Counted from the stretch's first letter, positions 42,704-53,960 are shown. The stretch: 64,000 nt of DNA from Mesorhizobium hawassense (GCF_003289945.1 NZ_QMBP01000001.1:558001-622000), one strand, 5' to 3'. Translations and numbers: made by a program. The notes: generated by a model from the letters alone, not told the origin.

Positions 42704-43031
42704 GACGGCTCCATTGCGAATCACGGCACTTTAAGCCGCGCCGGGGCCAAGTAAAGGACGAGACCGTCGCCGGCCCGCCCCGACACCGGCAATTGCGTGC
42801 TTTTCCAGAGCAAATTCGCCCGAATTGCGACCGTCGCGCACATAGCACGGCGAGCGCCGAACACGGCCTTCCGCTTGCGCGCAAAAATGCCGCACGGTTT
42901 CCTCCGCTCCTTTCTTGCGGAGGGAAATAGAGTATGGTTTGAACCACCCTAGGGACAGACCGGGATTCCCAATCCCGGCATCGTCCGTTATTGGTGCGAC
43001 CAGATCGCGGGAAGCGGGAGACGAGAGGGCG
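42704..43031. promoter_or_regulatory. Leader of the cytochrome oxidase operon with an 8-bp hairpin
   Basis: This 328-bp gene-free gap holds a degenerate AATTGC palindrome (about 42789-42822) and, at 42960-42978, the perfect hairpin CCGGGATTcccAATCCCGG. The latter lies about 55 bp upstream of coxB, within its probable mRNA leader. A low-scoring promoter may exist near 42900-42940 but I cannot place boxes. Confidence 0.5.
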
Positions 43032-43916
43032 ATGAGGAAATTCCTGGCAAGCGCTGAATTCTTGGCAGGTACGGCAGCTTCGGCCGTGCTCTTCTCCAGC
43101 GCGGCGGCCCGTGCCGACCAGCCGCGGGAATGGGAGATGACCTTCCAGGCGCCGGCGACCGACATGATGCGGCAGATCGAGCGGTTCGGGAACTACACCA
43201 TGTGGTTCATCGTCCCGATCACCATCCTCGTGCTGGTGCTTCTGCTGGTCTGCATCGTCAAGTTCCGCGCCAGCGCCAATCCGGTGCCGTCCAAGACCAG
43301 CCATAACACGCTGATCGAAGTCATCTGGACGGTCGGGCCTGTGATCGTGCTCTTGCTCATCGCCATTCCCTCTTTCCAATTGCTCACCGCGCAATACACG
43401 CCGCCGGAAGAAGCCAAGCTCACTGTCAAGGCGACCGGCAACCAGTGGAACTGGGATTATGAATACCAGGTCGACAAGGCCCTCACCTTCAACTCGGCGG
43501 TTCTGCAGGACGGTGACCGCGCCAAGGCCGGCAAGGAAGATCGCGGCCTGTATCCGCGCCTGCTCGCCGTCGACAACGAGCTCGTCGTGCCGGTCAACAC
43601 CATGACCCGCGTGCTGGTCACGGCCACCGACGTCATCCACTCCTTCGCCATGCCGTCCTTCGGCATCAAGGTGGACGCCGTGCCCGGCCGCACCAACGAG
43701 ACCTGGTTCAAGGCGGAAAAGGAAGGCCTCTATTACGGCCAGTGCTCGCAGCTCTGCGGCAAGGACCATGCCTTCATGCCGATCGCGATCCGCGTCGTCT
43801 CCGACGCGCAGTTCAAGACCTGGCTGGAGGCTGCCAAGACCAGCCTGCCCAACGCCAACAAGGCGTTGATGGCCGAGGTCGATGGTACCAACAAGGTAGC
43901 GGCCGCCGGCAACTGA
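43032..43916 (+). CDS. coxB: Cytochrome c oxidase subunit II
   Basis: A protein of 294 residues with a signal peptide and two membrane helices (TMWFIVPITILVLVLLLVCI; VIWTVGPVIVLLLIAIPSFQ). The periplasmic CuA domain has GNQWNWDYEYQV, VTATDVIHSFAMPSFGIKVD, GRTNETWFKAEKEGLYYGQC and the CuA ligands CSQLCGKDHAFM. It receives electrons from cytochrome c for the aa3 oxidase. ATG 43032 follows GAGAGGGCG; the upstream open frame is not homologous. First gene of the operon to ctaE and beyond. Confidence 0.96.
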   Translation: MRKFLASAEFLAGTAASAVLFSSAAARADQPREWEMTFQAPATDMMRQIERFGNYTMWFIVPITILVLVLLLVCIVKFRASANPVPSKTSHNTLIEVIWTVGPVIVLLLIAIPSFQLLTAQYTPPEEAKLTVKATGNQWNWDYEYQVDKALTFNSAVLQDGDRAKAGKEDRGLYPRLLAVDNELVVPVNTMTRVLVTATDVIHSFAMPSFGIKVDAVPGRTNETWFKAEKEGLYYGQCSQLCGKDHAFMPIAIRVVSDAQFKTWLEAAKTSLPNANKALMAEVDGTNKVAAAGN

Positions 43917-43939
43917 TGTCGCGGGTTAGCAAGAATTAG

Positions 43940-45607
<1,668 letters not shown>

Positions 45608-45626
45608 GGCAGCCCCGAATACGAGG

Positions 45627-45645
45627 CCGCCGGTTCGCCCGGCGG
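45627..45645 (+). repeat. Intercistronic hairpin between ctaD and ctaB
   Basis: CCGCCGG (45627-45633), loop TTCGC, CCGGCGG (45639-45645). This stable 7-bp GC stem has no T-tract, so partial termination or protection of the ctaD mRNA end is likelier than full termination. Confidence 0.5.
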
Positions 45646-45678
45646 TCTTGGCCAACGGAATAATGGACTTAAGTACGC

Positions 45679-46623
45679 ATGGCCCTTGCCGACGACGGAT
45701 TGATGGAGGACGCGGGCTTTCGCATATCGGAAGCGACCGCGGGCGATTTTTTCGCCCTGCTGAAGCCGCGCGTCATGTCGTTGGTCGTCTTCACGGCCTT
45801 TGTCGGCCTGGTCGCGGCACCCGTCTCCGTCAACCCGCTGCTGGCGATGATCGCCATCCTGGCAATTGCGATAGGCGCGGGCGCCTCGGGCGCGCTCAAC
45901 ATGTGGTACGACGCCGACATCGACGCGGTGATGACCAGGACGGCCAGCCGTCCCGTGCCGGCCGGTCGCGTCACGCCCGGCGAGGCGCTGAGCTTCGGTC
46001 TTGTCTTGTCGGTGCTGTCGGTGATGACGCTCGGCGTGCTGGTCAACTGGCTGTCGGCGTCGCTGCTTGCCTTCACCATTTTCTTCTACGCCGTCATTTA
46101 CACGATGTGGCTGAAGCGCTGGACGCCGCAGAACATCGTCATCGGCGGTGCGGCCGGCGCTTTCCCGCCGGTGATCGGTTGGGCCGCGGTGACCGGGTCG
46201 GTCAGCCTCGAAAGCGTGATCCTGTTCCTGATCATCTTCCTGTGGACGCCGCCGCATTTCTGGGCGCTGGCGCTGTTCAAGTCCGACGACTATGCGCGGG
46301 CCGGCATCCCGATGATGCCGAACGTCGCCGGCCAGGCCTCGACCCGCAGGCAGATCTTCGCCTATGCGCTGATCCTGGCGCCGGTCGGCGTGCTGCCCTG
46401 GGCGCTCGGCTATACCACGGCCGGCTATGGCGCCGTCGCTGTAGTGCTCGGCCTGGGCTTCGTCTGGTATGCCTGGAAGGTGCTGGGGATGAGCGACGAC
46501 GACCGGGCGATGAAGCCGGCCAAGGCGCTGTTCGGCTATTCGCTGCTTTATCTCTTCGCCATCTTTGCCGCCTATCTCGTCGACTGCGTGGTCGCGCGCG
46601 CCTTCATGATGGGGGGAGCATGA
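45679..46623 (+). CDS. ctaB: Protoheme IX farnesyltransferase (heme O synthase)
   Basis: A protein of 314 residues of the UbiA prenyltransferase family: [40 protein letters not shown] (the NxxxDxxxD acidic signature), [40 protein letters not shown] and [12 protein letters not shown]. It adds a farnesyl group to heme b to form heme o, precursor of the heme a that ctaD carries. The TGA stop overlaps the coxF start (ATGA). Confidence 0.95.
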   Translation: MALADDGLMEDAGFRISEATAGDFFALLKPRVMSLVVFTAFVGLVAAPVSVNPLLAMIAILAIAIGAGASGALNMWYDADIDAVMTRTASRPVPAGRVTPGEALSFGLVLSVLSVMTLGVLVNWLSASLLAFTIFFYAVIYTMWLKRWTPQNIVIGGAAGAFPPVIGWAAVTGSVSLESVILFLIIFLWTPPHFWALALFKSDDYARAGIPMMPNVAGQASTRRQIFAYALILAPVGVLPWALGYTTAGYGAVAVVLGLGFVWYAWKVLGMSDDDRAMKPAKALFGYSLLYLFAIFAAYLVDCVVARAFMMGGA

Positions 46624-46811
46624 TCGTGGCCGACAAGAAGCTCGAACTGGTCACCTTGACCGAGCGCCAGAAGAAGGCACGTCGTAATCGCTCGATCGCC
46701 ATCGGCTTCGCGCTGGCGGCATTGGTCATCATCTTCTACGTCGCCACCGTCGTACGCTTCGGCCACCAGGGCGCCAGCATCACCGGCTCCGGCCTGTTGG
46801 GAGGCGGCTGA
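46620..46811 (+). CDS. coxF: CoxF-type small membrane protein
   Basis: A protein of 63 residues. [20 protein letters not shown] forms a basic cytoplasmic start, followed by one membrane helix ([20 protein letters not shown]). It sits between ctaB and ctaG with ATGA and TGATG overlaps on both sides, the position and length of CoxF found in alphaproteobacterial oxidase operons. It is thought to help assembly, but its exact role is unknown. The assignment rests on position and size. Confidence 0.8.
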   Translation: MIVADKKLELVTLTERQKKARRNRSIAIGFALAALVIIFYVATVVRFGHQGASITGSGLLGGG

Positions 46812-47440
46812 TGAGCGGCGAGTCGAGCAAGCCCCGCAAGGTCAACAACGGCATCGTCGCCGCCGTCTGCCTCGCCTTCTTCACCGGCATGGTCGGCATG
46901 GCCTATGCGGCGGTGCCGCTCTACAAGATGTTCTGCCAGGCCACCGGCTATGGCGGCACCACGCAGCGCGCCGAGAAGCAATATGCCGGCCGCGTGCTCG
47001 ATCGCGAGATCACCGTGCGCTTCGACGCCAACACCAACGGCATTCCGTGGCAGTTCGAACCCGTCGGACGCTCGGTAACGATGAAGATCGGCGAGACGAC
47101 GCAGGCGCATTACAGCGCCACCAACAAGTTCGACCGCCCCATCACCGGCCGCGCCTCGTTCAACGTGCAGCCTGAAATGGCCGGCGCCTATTTCAACAAG
47201 GTGGAGTGTTTCTGCTTCACCGACACGACGTTGAAGCCCGGCGAGACGCTGGATATGCCGGTGGTGTTCTATGTCGATCCGGACATCGTCAACGTGCCGG
47301 AACTCAAGGACTTGAAGACCATCACCCTGTCCTACACGATGTTCCCGGTCGAAAAGAAACAGCCGGTCGCCTCGTCCACGCCGGCCGCCGGCAGCAGCAC
47401 CAACAAAGTTTCCGATACCGAAGCAAGCCTCGGGGGTTGA
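46811..47440 (+). CDS. ctaG: Cytochrome c oxidase assembly protein CtaG/Cox11
   Basis: A protein of 209 residues with an N-terminal membrane anchor ([20 protein letters not shown]) and a periplasmic beta domain: [40 protein letters not shown] with copper-binding Cys, [20 protein letters not shown] and [13 protein letters not shown]. It inserts CuB into subunit I. The start overlaps the coxF stop (TGATG), and ctaE follows within one base. Confidence 0.95.
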   Translation: MSGESSKPRKVNNGIVAAVCLAFFTGMVGMAYAAVPLYKMFCQATGYGGTTQRAEKQYAGRVLDREITVRFDANTNGIPWQFEPVGRSVTMKIGETTQAHYSATNKFDRPITGRASFNVQPEMAGAYFNKVECFCFTDTTLKPGETLDMPVVFYVDPDIVNVPELKDLKTITLSYTMFPVEKKQPVASSTPAAGSSTNKVSDTEASLGG

Positions 47441-47441
47441 T

Positions 47442-48329
47442 ATGGCAGACGCGCACGCAAAACCACAACACGACTACCATCTCGTCAACCCGAGCCCCTG
47501 GCCGTTCCTGGGCGCCATCGGCGCGCTGATCATGGCGATCGGTGGCATCTGCCTGATGCGGTATGCAAATCCCAAGCTTGGTCCTTTCCCGGTCTTCGGC
47601 CACGACATCGCCAATCCATGGCTGTTCTTCATCGGCCTGATCATCGTGCTCTACACGATGTTCGCCTGGTGGTCGGACACCATCAAGGAGGCGCATGAGG
47701 GCCATCACACGCGCGTGGTGTCGCTGCACCTGCGCTACGGCATGATCATGTTCATCGCCTCCGAGGTGATGTTCTTCGTCGCCTGGTTCTGGGCCTTCTT
47801 CGACGCCAGCCTGTTCCCCGGCGAGGCGAACCAGTATGCCCGCACCGCTTTCACCGGCGGCGTCTGGCCGCCGAAGGGCCTCGAGGTCCTCGACCCCTTC
47901 CACCTTCCGCTCTACAACACCATCATCCTGCTTCTGTCGGGCACGACGGTGACCTGGGCGCACCACGCGCTGCTGCATGGCGACCGCAAGGGCCTGATCA
48001 ACGGGCTGGTGCTGACCGTCGGCCTGGGCATGCTGTTTACCATGGTGCAGGCCTACGAGTACATGCACGCCCCGTTCGCGTTCAAGGACTCGATCTATGG
48101 CGCCACCTTCTTCATGGCGACCGGCTTCCACGGCTTCCATGTCATCATCGGCACCATCTTCCTGCTCGTCTGCCTGATCCGCGCCTGGCGCGGCGACTTC
48201 ACCCCGAAGCAGCATTTCGGCTTCGAGGCGGCGGCCTGGTACTGGCACTTCGTCGACGTGGTCTGGCTGTTCCTGTTCAGCGCGGTCTATGTCTGGGCCT
48301 CGAACGGCGCGCTGATCGAAGGCCACTGA
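47442..48329 (+). CDS. ctaE: Cytochrome c oxidase subunit III
   Basis: A protein of 295 residues with seven membrane helices. Landmarks are [100 protein letters not shown] and [20 protein letters not shown]. It stabilises the catalytic core of the aa3 oxidase. It is followed by the hairpin at 48332. Confidence 0.97.
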   Translation: MADAHAKPQHDYHLVNPSPWPFLGAIGALIMAIGGICLMRYANPKLGPFPVFGHDIANPWLFFIGLIIVLYTMFAWWSDTIKEAHEGHHTRVVSLHLRYGMIMFIASEVMFFVAWFWAFFDASLFPGEANQYARTAFTGGVWPPKGLEVLDPFHLPLYNTIILLLSGTTVTWAHHALLHGDRKGLINGLVLTVGLGMLFTMVQAYEYMHAPFAFKDSIYGATFFMATGFHGFHVIIGTIFLLVCLIRAWRGDFTPKQHFGFEAAAWYWHFVDVVWLFLFSAVYVWASNGALIEGH

Positions 48330-48331
48330 TA

Positions 48332-48378
48332 AAAGCAATTCCGGGAAAAGCGGTAGCGATTCTTCCGGAAGTTGCTTT
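48332..48378 (+). terminator. REP-like palindrome (copy 3), probable terminator after ctaE
   Basis: AAAGCAATTCCGG (48332-48344) pairs with CCGGAAGTTGCTTT (48365-48378), one mismatch, with an inner stem GAAAAGCG/CGATTCTTC. It starts 3 bp after the ctaE stop. A run of five T's lies a few bases downstream. It would separate the oxidase genes from the L,D-transpeptidase gene. Confidence 0.65.
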
Positions 48379-48464
48379 CAGCAGTTTTTCAGGAATTTCG
48401 AAGGCGGTCGCGGCGACGGGGCCGCCTTCTTCTTTTCGGCGCAATGGCCGGCCATCGGTAAGCG

Positions 48465-48971
48465 ATGTGGTCGCGAATCCCGGTTGCCATATGCGCATGT
48501 CTGATCGGAACGATCCCGATAACGGAACGGGGTAGGTTTCCAGGCCAGAAGGTCGATCTCGTGCGTGTGGAAAAGGCACGGCGCCAGCTTGATCTGCTCG
48601 GCGGTGGACAAATTCTGCGCAGCTACGACATCGCGCTGGGCGGCGATCCTGTCGGCCAAAAACACCGGGAGGGCGACGAGCGAACGCCGGAAGGGCGCTA
48701 CGTGCTCGACTGGCGCAATCCCGACAGCGTCGCGCACAAGTCGATCCACATCTCCTATCCCAATGCCGACGATCTGGCTTCGGCAAGATCGCGCGGCGTC
48801 GATCCGGGCGGCTTCATCATGATCCATGGTCAGCCGAACGGCTTCGGCTGGCTGGGCGGGCTGCTTCAAATGGTCGACTGGACCGACGGCTGTATTGCGG
48901 TTACGGACTCCGATATGGATGAAATCTGGACAATGGTGGCCGACGGCACGCCGATCGAGATCATTGAATGA
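48465..48971 (+). CDS. L,D-transpeptidase family protein (YkuD domain)
   Basis: A protein of 168 residues. An N-terminal hydrophobic stretch (PVAICACLIGTIPI) may be an uncleaved signal. The YkuD domain has KVDLVRVEKARRQLDLLGGG, SYDIALGGDPVGQKHREGDE, RTPEGRYVLDWRNPDS, then FIMIHGQPNGFGW and WTDGCIAVTDSDMDEIW, with the catalytic His and Cys in place. These enzymes form 3-3 peptidoglycan cross-links or anchor proteins to the wall. The gene sits between ctaE and DUF983, which are usually adjacent in relatives, so it may be an insertion. Confidence 0.85.
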   Translation: MWSRIPVAICACLIGTIPITERGRFPGQKVDLVRVEKARRQLDLLGGGQILRSYDIALGGDPVGQKHREGDERTPEGRYVLDWRNPDSVAHKSIHISYPNADDLASARSRGVDPGGFIMIHGQPNGFGWLGGLLQMVDWTDGCIAVTDSDMDEIWTMVADGTPIEIIE

Positions 48972-48985
48972 GCGAAGATCATTAG

Positions 48986-49372
48986 ATGAGTGAAGATAAG
49001 GCGATCTGGCCACCCATCGACCCCATCCCGGCGGGCCTGCACGGCCGCTGCCCGCGCTGTGGCGAAGGCAAGCTGTTCTCGGGTTTCCTCACCGTCGGCA
49101 AGCGCTGCTACAATTGCGGGCTCGACTATTCCTTCGCCGATGCCGGCGACGGACCGGCGGTGTTCGTCATCCTGATCATCGGCTTCGTCGTCGTTGGCCT
49201 CGCGCTCTGGATGGAGGTGACGTTCAGCCCGCCGCTCTGGCTGCACTTCATGTTGTGGATACCGCTGGCGCTCGTGCTCTGCCTGACGGCGCTGCGCCTG
49301 ATCAAGGGCGTGCTGATCACCTTGCAATATTCGAAGAAGGCCTCCGAGGGCAGGCTGGATTCCAACCAATGA
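48986..49372 (+). CDS. DUF983 family zinc-ribbon membrane protein
   Basis: A protein of 128 residues. A Cys4 zinc-ribbon (GRCPRCGEGKLFSGFLTVGK, RCYNCGLDYSFADAGDGPAV) precedes two membrane segments (VFVILIIGFVVVGLALWMEV; LHFMLWIPLALVLCLTALRL). DUF983 proteins accompany cytochrome oxidase genes and probably assist assembly, though the role is not shown. Its stop overlaps surf1 (ATGA). The start is preceded 18 bp upstream by a near-duplicate, ATGAGCGAAGAT, that reads MSEDH then stop. Confidence 0.88.
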   Translation: MSEDKAIWPPIDPIPAGLHGRCPRCGEGKLFSGFLTVGKRCYNCGLDYSFADAGDGPAVFVILIIGFVVVGLALWMEVTFSPPLWLHFMLWIPLALVLCLTALRLIKGVLITLQYSKKASEGRLDSNQ

Positions 49373-50124
49373 CCGAGGCGACCGCTCTGGCTGCCGGCCG
49401 TTCGCGGCCGCGTTCGGCGTTGCTGCTCGGCCTCGGCCTTTTCCTGTTCGCCATCCTGGTCGGGCTCGGCACGTGGCAGGTCCAGCGCCTGCACTGGAAG
49501 GAAGGCCTGCTCGCGACCATCGACAAGCGGACGCATTCAGCGCCGCTGCCGCTGGCCGATGTCGAGAGAGAATTCGCCGCCTCGCGGGATGTCGATTACA
49601 CGCCGGTGACGGTGACCGGCACCTTCCTGCATCAGGGCGAGCGGCATTTCTTTTCCACCTGGGAAGGCGACAGCGGCTTCAACGTCTACACGCCGCTTCA
49701 GCTCGATGACGGCCGTTTCGTGCTCGTCAACCGCGGCTTCGTCCCTTACGAGCTCAAGGATCCGGCCAAGCGAAAGAAAGGCGAGGTCGCCGGCAAGGTG
49801 ACGGTGACCGGGCTCGCCCGCAATCCGCTGCTCGCAAAGCCGTCGATGATGCTTCCCGACAACGACGTCGCCAAGAACATCTTCTTCTGGAAGGACCGCG
49901 ACGTCATGGCGGCATCCGCCGGGCTGCCGGCCGGCGCGGTGCTGGTGCCATTCTTCATCGACGCCGACAGGACGCCCAATCCCGGCGGCCTGCCGGTCGG
50001 CGGCGTCACCATCATCGATCTGCCGAACAACCACCTGCAATATGCCGTCACCTGGTTCGGGCTGGCCGCGGCTCTCGCCGCCGTGCTGATCCTCAGGCTG
50101 CGCCGCCCGGCGAGGGAAGCGTGA
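49369..50124 (+). CDS. surf1: SURF1 family cytochrome oxidase assembly protein
   Basis: A protein of 251 residues with one membrane helix at each end (LLGLGLFLFAILVGLGTWQV; YAVTWFGLAAALAAVLILRL). Family motifs are GTWQVQRLHWKEGLLATIDK, YTPVTVTGTFLHQGERHFFS, FVLVNRGFVPYELKDP and NNHLQYAVTWFGLA. It helps insert heme a into subunit I. It is coupled to DUF983 by an ATGA overlap, and ispH follows after about 95 bp. Confidence 0.93.
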   Translation: MTEATALAAGRSRPRSALLLGLGLFLFAILVGLGTWQVQRLHWKEGLLATIDKRTHSAPLPLADVEREFAASRDVDYTPVTVTGTFLHQGERHFFSTWEGDSGFNVYTPLQLDDGRFVLVNRGFVPYELKDPAKRKKGEVAGKVTVTGLARNPLLAKPSMMLPDNDVAKNIFFWKDRDVMAASAGLPAGAVLVPFFIDADRTPNPGGLPVGGVTIIDLPNNHLQYAVTWFGLAAALAAVLILRLRRPAREA

Positions 50125-50218
50125 GGCCGGCCGCTCTTGACAGGGCAGGGGTGCGCACCTCATTTCGCCTTGCGTCAAAACAAACAGATAGCTTCCGACT
50201 GAAATCGGCCTTGAATTC

Positions 50219-51223
50219 ATGACTGAGAAAAAGCCACCGCTCACGATCCGGCTCTGCCAGCCGCGCGGCTTCTGCGCCGGCGTCGACCGCGCCATCCAGA
50301 TCGTCGTGCTGGCGCTGAAGAAATACGGCGCGCCGGTCTATGTCCGCCACGAGATCGTGCACAACCGCTACGTCGTCGAAGGGCTGCAGAGCCTGGGCGC
50401 CGTCTTCATCGAGGAACTGTCCGAGATCCCACCGGAGCATCGCCAGTCGCCGGTGGTCTTTTCCGCGCATGGCGTGCCGAAATCGGTGCCGGCGGACGCC
50501 CAGGCGCGCAATCTCTTCTATCTCGACGCCACCTGTCCGCTCGTCTCCAAGGTGCACAAGCAGGCGATGCGCCACCAGCGGCTCGGCCGCCATGTGCTGC
50601 TGATCGGCCATGCCGGGCATCCGGAGGTGATCGGCACGATGGGCCAATTGCCGGAAGGCGCCGTGACCTTGATCGAGACCGAGGCCGACGCTGCCCGCTT
50701 CGAGCCGGTCGACGCTACGGCGCTGGGCTTCGTCACCCAGACGACCCTGTCGGTCGAGGACACCGCCGGCATCATCCGGGCGCTCGAGGAGCGGTTCCCG
50801 GAGCTGCATGCGCCGGCCGCCGAATCGATCTGCTACGCCACCACCAACCGCCAGGAAGCGGTGAAGGAGACGGCCGCCGGCGCCGATCTGTTCCTCGTCG
50901 TCGGCGCTCCCAATTCGTCCAACTCGCGTCGCCTTGTCGAAGTGGCGGAGCGCGCCGGTGCCGCGATGTCGCTTCTCGTGCAGCGCGCCGCCGAAATTCC
51001 ATGGGAAGAGATCGCCGGGATTTCGACGCTCGGCCTGTCGGCCGGCGCCTCGGCGCCGGAGATCATCGTCGATGAGATCATCGACGCGTTCCGGCAGCGT
51101 TTCGACGTCACCATCGATCTGGCCATCACGGCCACGGAAACGGAGGATTTTCCGGTGATGCGGGTGCTGCGCGATGTCGAACTGACGGCGGCCGACATGG
51201 CCTTCGTCAACGGAGCGGCGTGA
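50219..51223 (+). CDS. ispH: 4-hydroxy-3-methylbut-2-enyl diphosphate reductase
   Basis: A protein of 334 residues. The three Fe-S cluster Cys are in [26 protein letters not shown] and [62 protein letters not shown] and [17 protein letters not shown] are further landmarks. It is the last step of the MEP pathway, making IPP and DMAPP from HMBPP. thrB starts 6 bp after its stop, so the operon continues into amino acid metabolism. Confidence 0.96.
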   Translation: MTEKKPPLTIRLCQPRGFCAGVDRAIQIVVLALKKYGAPVYVRHEIVHNRYVVEGLQSLGAVFIEELSEIPPEHRQSPVVFSAHGVPKSVPADAQARNLFYLDATCPLVSKVHKQAMRHQRLGRHVLLIGHAGHPEVIGTMGQLPEGAVTLIETEADAARFEPVDATALGFVTQTTLSVEDTAGIIRALEERFPELHAPAAESICYATTNRQEAVKETAAGADLFLVVGAPNSSNSRRLVEVAERAGAAMSLLVQRAAEIPWEEIAGISTLGLSAGASAPEIIVDEIIDAFRQRFDVTIDLAITATETEDFPVMRVLRDVELTAADMAFVNGAA

Positions 51224-51229
51224 AATCGG

Positions 51230-52192
51230 ATGGCCGTCTACACCGACGTCAACGAGAACGAACTCGGCGCGTTCCTGAGGGCCTATCCGGTCGGCGAGCT
51301 GCTGTCCTACAAGGGCATCGCCGAAGGCACCGAGAATTCGAATTTTCTCGTCCATGCCTCGACCGGCTCCTACATCCTGACGCTCTATGAAAAGCGCGTC
51401 GACAAGGCCGACCTGCCGTTCTTTCTCGGCCTGATGGGCCATCTCGCCCGGAAAGGCATTTCCTGCCCGCTGCCGGTCACCGCGCATGACGGCACCGTCA
51501 TCGGCACGCTTGCCGGCCGGCCCGCCGTCATCATCACTTTCCTCGAAGGCCTGTCGCTCAGGCGTCCGACCGCCGCGCATTGCGCGGAGGTCGGGAAGGC
51601 GCTCGCCAGCCTGCATCTTGCCGGCCAGGATTTTCAGATGAGAAGGCCGAACGCGCTGGCGATCGACGGCTGGCGCAAGCTGTGGGACGCCTCGCGCGGT
51701 CGCGCCGACGAGGTCGAGCCTGGCTTGGCGGCCGAGGTCGATGCCGATTTCGGCGATTTCGAGCGCAACTGGCCGGCCGGTCTGCCGAAGGGCATCATCC
51801 ATGCCGATCTGTTTCCGGACAATGTCTTCTTCCTCGGCGAGAAGCTGTCGGGGCTGATCGACTTCTATTTCGCCTGCGACGACCTCTACGCCTACGATGT
51901 CGCCACCTGTCTCAACGCCTGGTGCTTCGAGAAGGATTTCTCCTTCAACCTGACCAAGGGGGTGGCGCTGCTCGCCGGCTACCAGTCGGTGCGGCCGCTC
52001 TCGGGCGACGAGAAGGCGGCGCTGCCGATGCTGGCGCGCGGCTCGGCGCTTCGCTTCATGCTGACCCGCCTCTATGACTGGCTGACCATTCCCGATGGCG
52101 GGCTGGTGATGAAGCGCGATCCGACCGAATATATCCGCCGCATGCGATTCCATCGTGCGATCAGATCGCCATCCGAATACGGGCTGACATGA
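51230..52192 (+). CDS. thrB: Homoserine kinase, ThrB (APH-fold) type
   Basis: A protein of 320 residues with the aminoglycoside-phosphotransferase-like fold used by alphaproteobacterial homoserine kinases: [60 protein letters not shown] with the catalytic HxDxxxxN and [17 protein letters not shown]. It phosphorylates L-homoserine; thrC at 62488 completes threonine. It overlaps rnhA by four bases (ATGA). Confidence 0.94.
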   Translation: MAVYTDVNENELGAFLRAYPVGELLSYKGIAEGTENSNFLVHASTGSYILTLYEKRVDKADLPFFLGLMGHLARKGISCPLPVTAHDGTVIGTLAGRPAVIITFLEGLSLRRPTAAHCAEVGKALASLHLAGQDFQMRRPNALAIDGWRKLWDASRGRADEVEPGLAAEVDADFGDFERNWPAGLPKGIIHADLFPDNVFFLGEKLSGLIDFYFACDDLYAYDVATCLNAWCFEKDFSFNLTKGVALLAGYQSVRPLSGDEKAALPMLARGSALRFMLTRLYDWLTIPDGGLVMKRDPTEYIRRMRFHRAIRSPSEYGLT

Positions 52193-52719
52193 CCAAGCAG
52201 GTTGAAATCTTCACCGACGGCGCCTGCTCGGGCAATCCCGGGCCTGGCGGCTGGGGCGCCATCCTGCGCTTCAACGGCAAGACCAAGGAATTGTCGGGCG
52301 GCGAGGCCGAGACGACCAACAACCGTATGGAGCTGCTGGCGGCCATCTCGGCGCTGAGCGCGCTGAAAGAGCCTTGCGCCGTCGAGCTGCACACCGACAG
52401 CAAATACGTCATGGACGGCATTTCCAAGTGGATCCATGGCTGGAAGAAGAACGGCTGGAAGACCGCCGACAAGAAGCCGGTGAAGAATGGCGAGCTGTGG
52501 CAGGCGCTCGACGAGGCCAACAGGCGCCACAAGGTGACCTGGAACTGGGTCAAGGGCCATGCCGGCCACCCGGAGAACGAGCGCGCCGACGAGCTGGCGC
52601 GCGAAGGCATGGCGCCTTTCAAGAAGGGTTCGGCCGTGTCCGCGGCGCCGAAGCCTGCGGCCGCGCCGGCAAGGCAGCCCGCGGCCCCGAGGGCACGGCG
52701 CTCGACCCAGAGCTATTGA
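52189..52719 (+). CDS. rnhA: Ribonuclease HI
   Basis: A protein of 176 residues. The four catalytic acids are present: Asp in [20 protein letters not shown], Glu in [15 protein letters not shown], Asp in [15 protein letters not shown] and Asp in [23 protein letters not shown] holds the flexible-loop His. The Ala/Pro-rich C-terminal tail of about 25 residues beyond the usual end is a common alphaproteobacterial extension. It removes RNA from RNA-DNA hybrids. Last gene of the ispH-thrB-rnhA run. Confidence 0.95.
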   Translation: MTKQVEIFTDGACSGNPGPGGWGAILRFNGKTKELSGGEAETTNNRMELLAAISALSALKEPCAVELHTDSKYVMDGISKWIHGWKKNGWKTADKKPVKNGELWQALDEANRRHKVTWNWVKGHAGHPENERADELAREGMAPFKKGSAVSAAPKPAAAPARQPAAPRARRSTQSY

Positions 52720-52760
52720 TTTCGAGGATCGGGCCTGCACTCTGACAGGGGAAGCATGTC

Positions 52761-53354
52761 GTGCCGATCGCCTATTACATCACCCATCCCCAGGTCCGCA
52801 TCGACGCCAGCATTCCGGTGCCGGAATGGGGGCTGTCCGATATCGGCCGGGCGCGGGCGGTCGCAATGCTCGGCCAGCCCTGGATCGGCTCGATCCGGCG
52901 CATCGTCTCGTCCGCCGAGCGCAAGGCGATCGAAACAGCGGAAATCCTGGCGCGGCATTTCGGCCTTGTTGTCGAGATGCGCGAGCGGATGCATGAGAAC
53001 GACCGGTCGGCGACGGGCTTCCTGCCGCCGCCGGAATTCGAAGCGGTTGCCGACCAGTTCTTCGCCAGGCCGCATGAAAGCGTCCGTGGCTGGGAACGGG
53101 CGATTGATGCGCAGCAGCGTATCATCAGCGAGGTCGAGGCCGCGCTTGGCGTCGGCCCCGATGGCGACGTGGCCTTCGTCGGCCACGGCGGCGTCGGAAC
53201 GCTTCTGCTGCTTCATCTCGGCGGGCGTGAAATCAGCCGTGTCGCGGACCAGCCGACGGGCGGCGGCAACTATTTCGCGTGGGATACAGCCGCGCGCCGC
53301 GTCCTCCACGATTGGCGACCGATCGACAATCTGACGCCGCATCACGGCATTTGA
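52761..53354 (+). CDS. Histidine phosphatase-fold protein lacking the first RHG Arg
   Basis: A protein of 197 residues. The usual RHG motif is replaced by YYITHPQVRIDASIPVPEWG, keeping a His but with Thr before it and no Gly. LSDIGRARAVAMLG, SSAERKAIETAEILARHFG, MHENDRSATGF and FVGHGGVGTLLLLHLGG keep the other branch-1 landmarks including the second His. It may be a diverged phosphatase or non-catalytic. The GTG start follows a GGGGAAGC purine stretch. It lies downstream of rnhA by 41 bp. Confidence 0.75.
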   Translation: MPIAYYITHPQVRIDASIPVPEWGLSDIGRARAVAMLGQPWIGSIRRIVSSAERKAIETAEILARHFGLVVEMRERMHENDRSATGFLPPPEFEAVADQFFARPHESVRGWERAIDAQQRIISEVEAALGVGPDGDVAFVGHGGVGTLLLLHLGGREISRVADQPTGGGNYFAWDTAARRVLHDWRPIDNLTPHHGI

Positions 53355-53357
53355 CGG

Positions 53358-53834
53358 TCAGCGGATCAGCAGCGCCGTCGAGAACATGCCGAGCGCGAAC
53401 ACGGTGTGCGCCACGAGGTTGAGGGCGCGCACCTTCGTCGGGTTGGGCAGTTTTGACGCCGCCCAGCCGGCGCCCATGCCCGGCGCCAGCAGGAACCAGC
53501 CGGCGCCGACGGTGACGATGCCGAGGATGAAGGCGGGCAGGAAGGTCGGCGCCGCCAGCCAGCCCGCGCCCGCCAGCACGACCAGGATCACGCCATAGAA
53601 GATGCCGACCAGATAGTGGAAGGCCCAGCCCAGCGCCTTTTCATGCGCATAGGGCGCGGCCTCGCCGATATCGTCGTGGAAGACCTTTTCGGGCAGATGC
53701 CGCACCCAGCGCCCGACCATGCCCCAGTTGGGCAAAGGCTGGCCGATCGCCTTGTTGAGGATGATCGCCCAGATATCCATGAACATCGTGGCGCCGATGC
53801 CGATCGCCACCGCGCGCCAGACGGTATCGAGCAT
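53358..53834 (-). CDS. DUF2938 family membrane protein
   Basis: A protein of 158 residues with about four membrane helices (WRAVAIGIGATMFMDIWAII; FHYLVGIFYGVILVVLAGAG; FILGIVTVGAGWFLLAPGMG; ALNLVAHTVFALGMFSTALL). GQPLPNWGMVGRWVRHLPEK and FHDDIGEAAPYAHEKALGWA are typical of DUF2938, an uncharacterised bacterial family. It is convergent with the phosphatase gene, 3 bp between stops. The ATG lies immediately beside the palindrome at 53837. Confidence 0.85.
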   Translation of the reverse strand: MLDTVWRAVAIGIGATMFMDIWAIILNKAIGQPLPNWGMVGRWVRHLPEKVFHDDIGEAAPYAHEKALGWAFHYLVGIFYGVILVVLAGAGWLAAPTFLPAFILGIVTVGAGWFLLAPGMGAGWAASKLPNPTKVRALNLVAHTVFALGMFSTALLIR

Positions 53835-53836
53835 CA

Positions 53837-53906
53837 GAGCATGATCCCGAACCGGAGGTCAGCGCACGCAAAAAGTGGGAACCGGTTTTCGGACAAGATC
53901 ACGCTC
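53837..53906. repeat. GAGCATGATC palindromic element
   Basis: The arms are GAGCATGATC (53837-53846) and GATCACGCTC (53897-53906), one mismatch in 10, around a centre containing AAAAGTGGGAACCGGTTTTC. This is a widespread type of rhizobial intergenic repeat. It lies directly upstream of the DUF2938 start. Confidence 0.7.
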
Positions 53907-53960
53907 CAACAAAGAGTTGGATCAGGATGGCGGGTCGACGAAACGTCATCCTGATCGAGA

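Noticed and set aside
50093..52153. 686-codon minus-strand frame across ispH and thrB
   Set aside because: Same composition bias, no recognisable domain, and both plus-strand genes match known families along their whole length.
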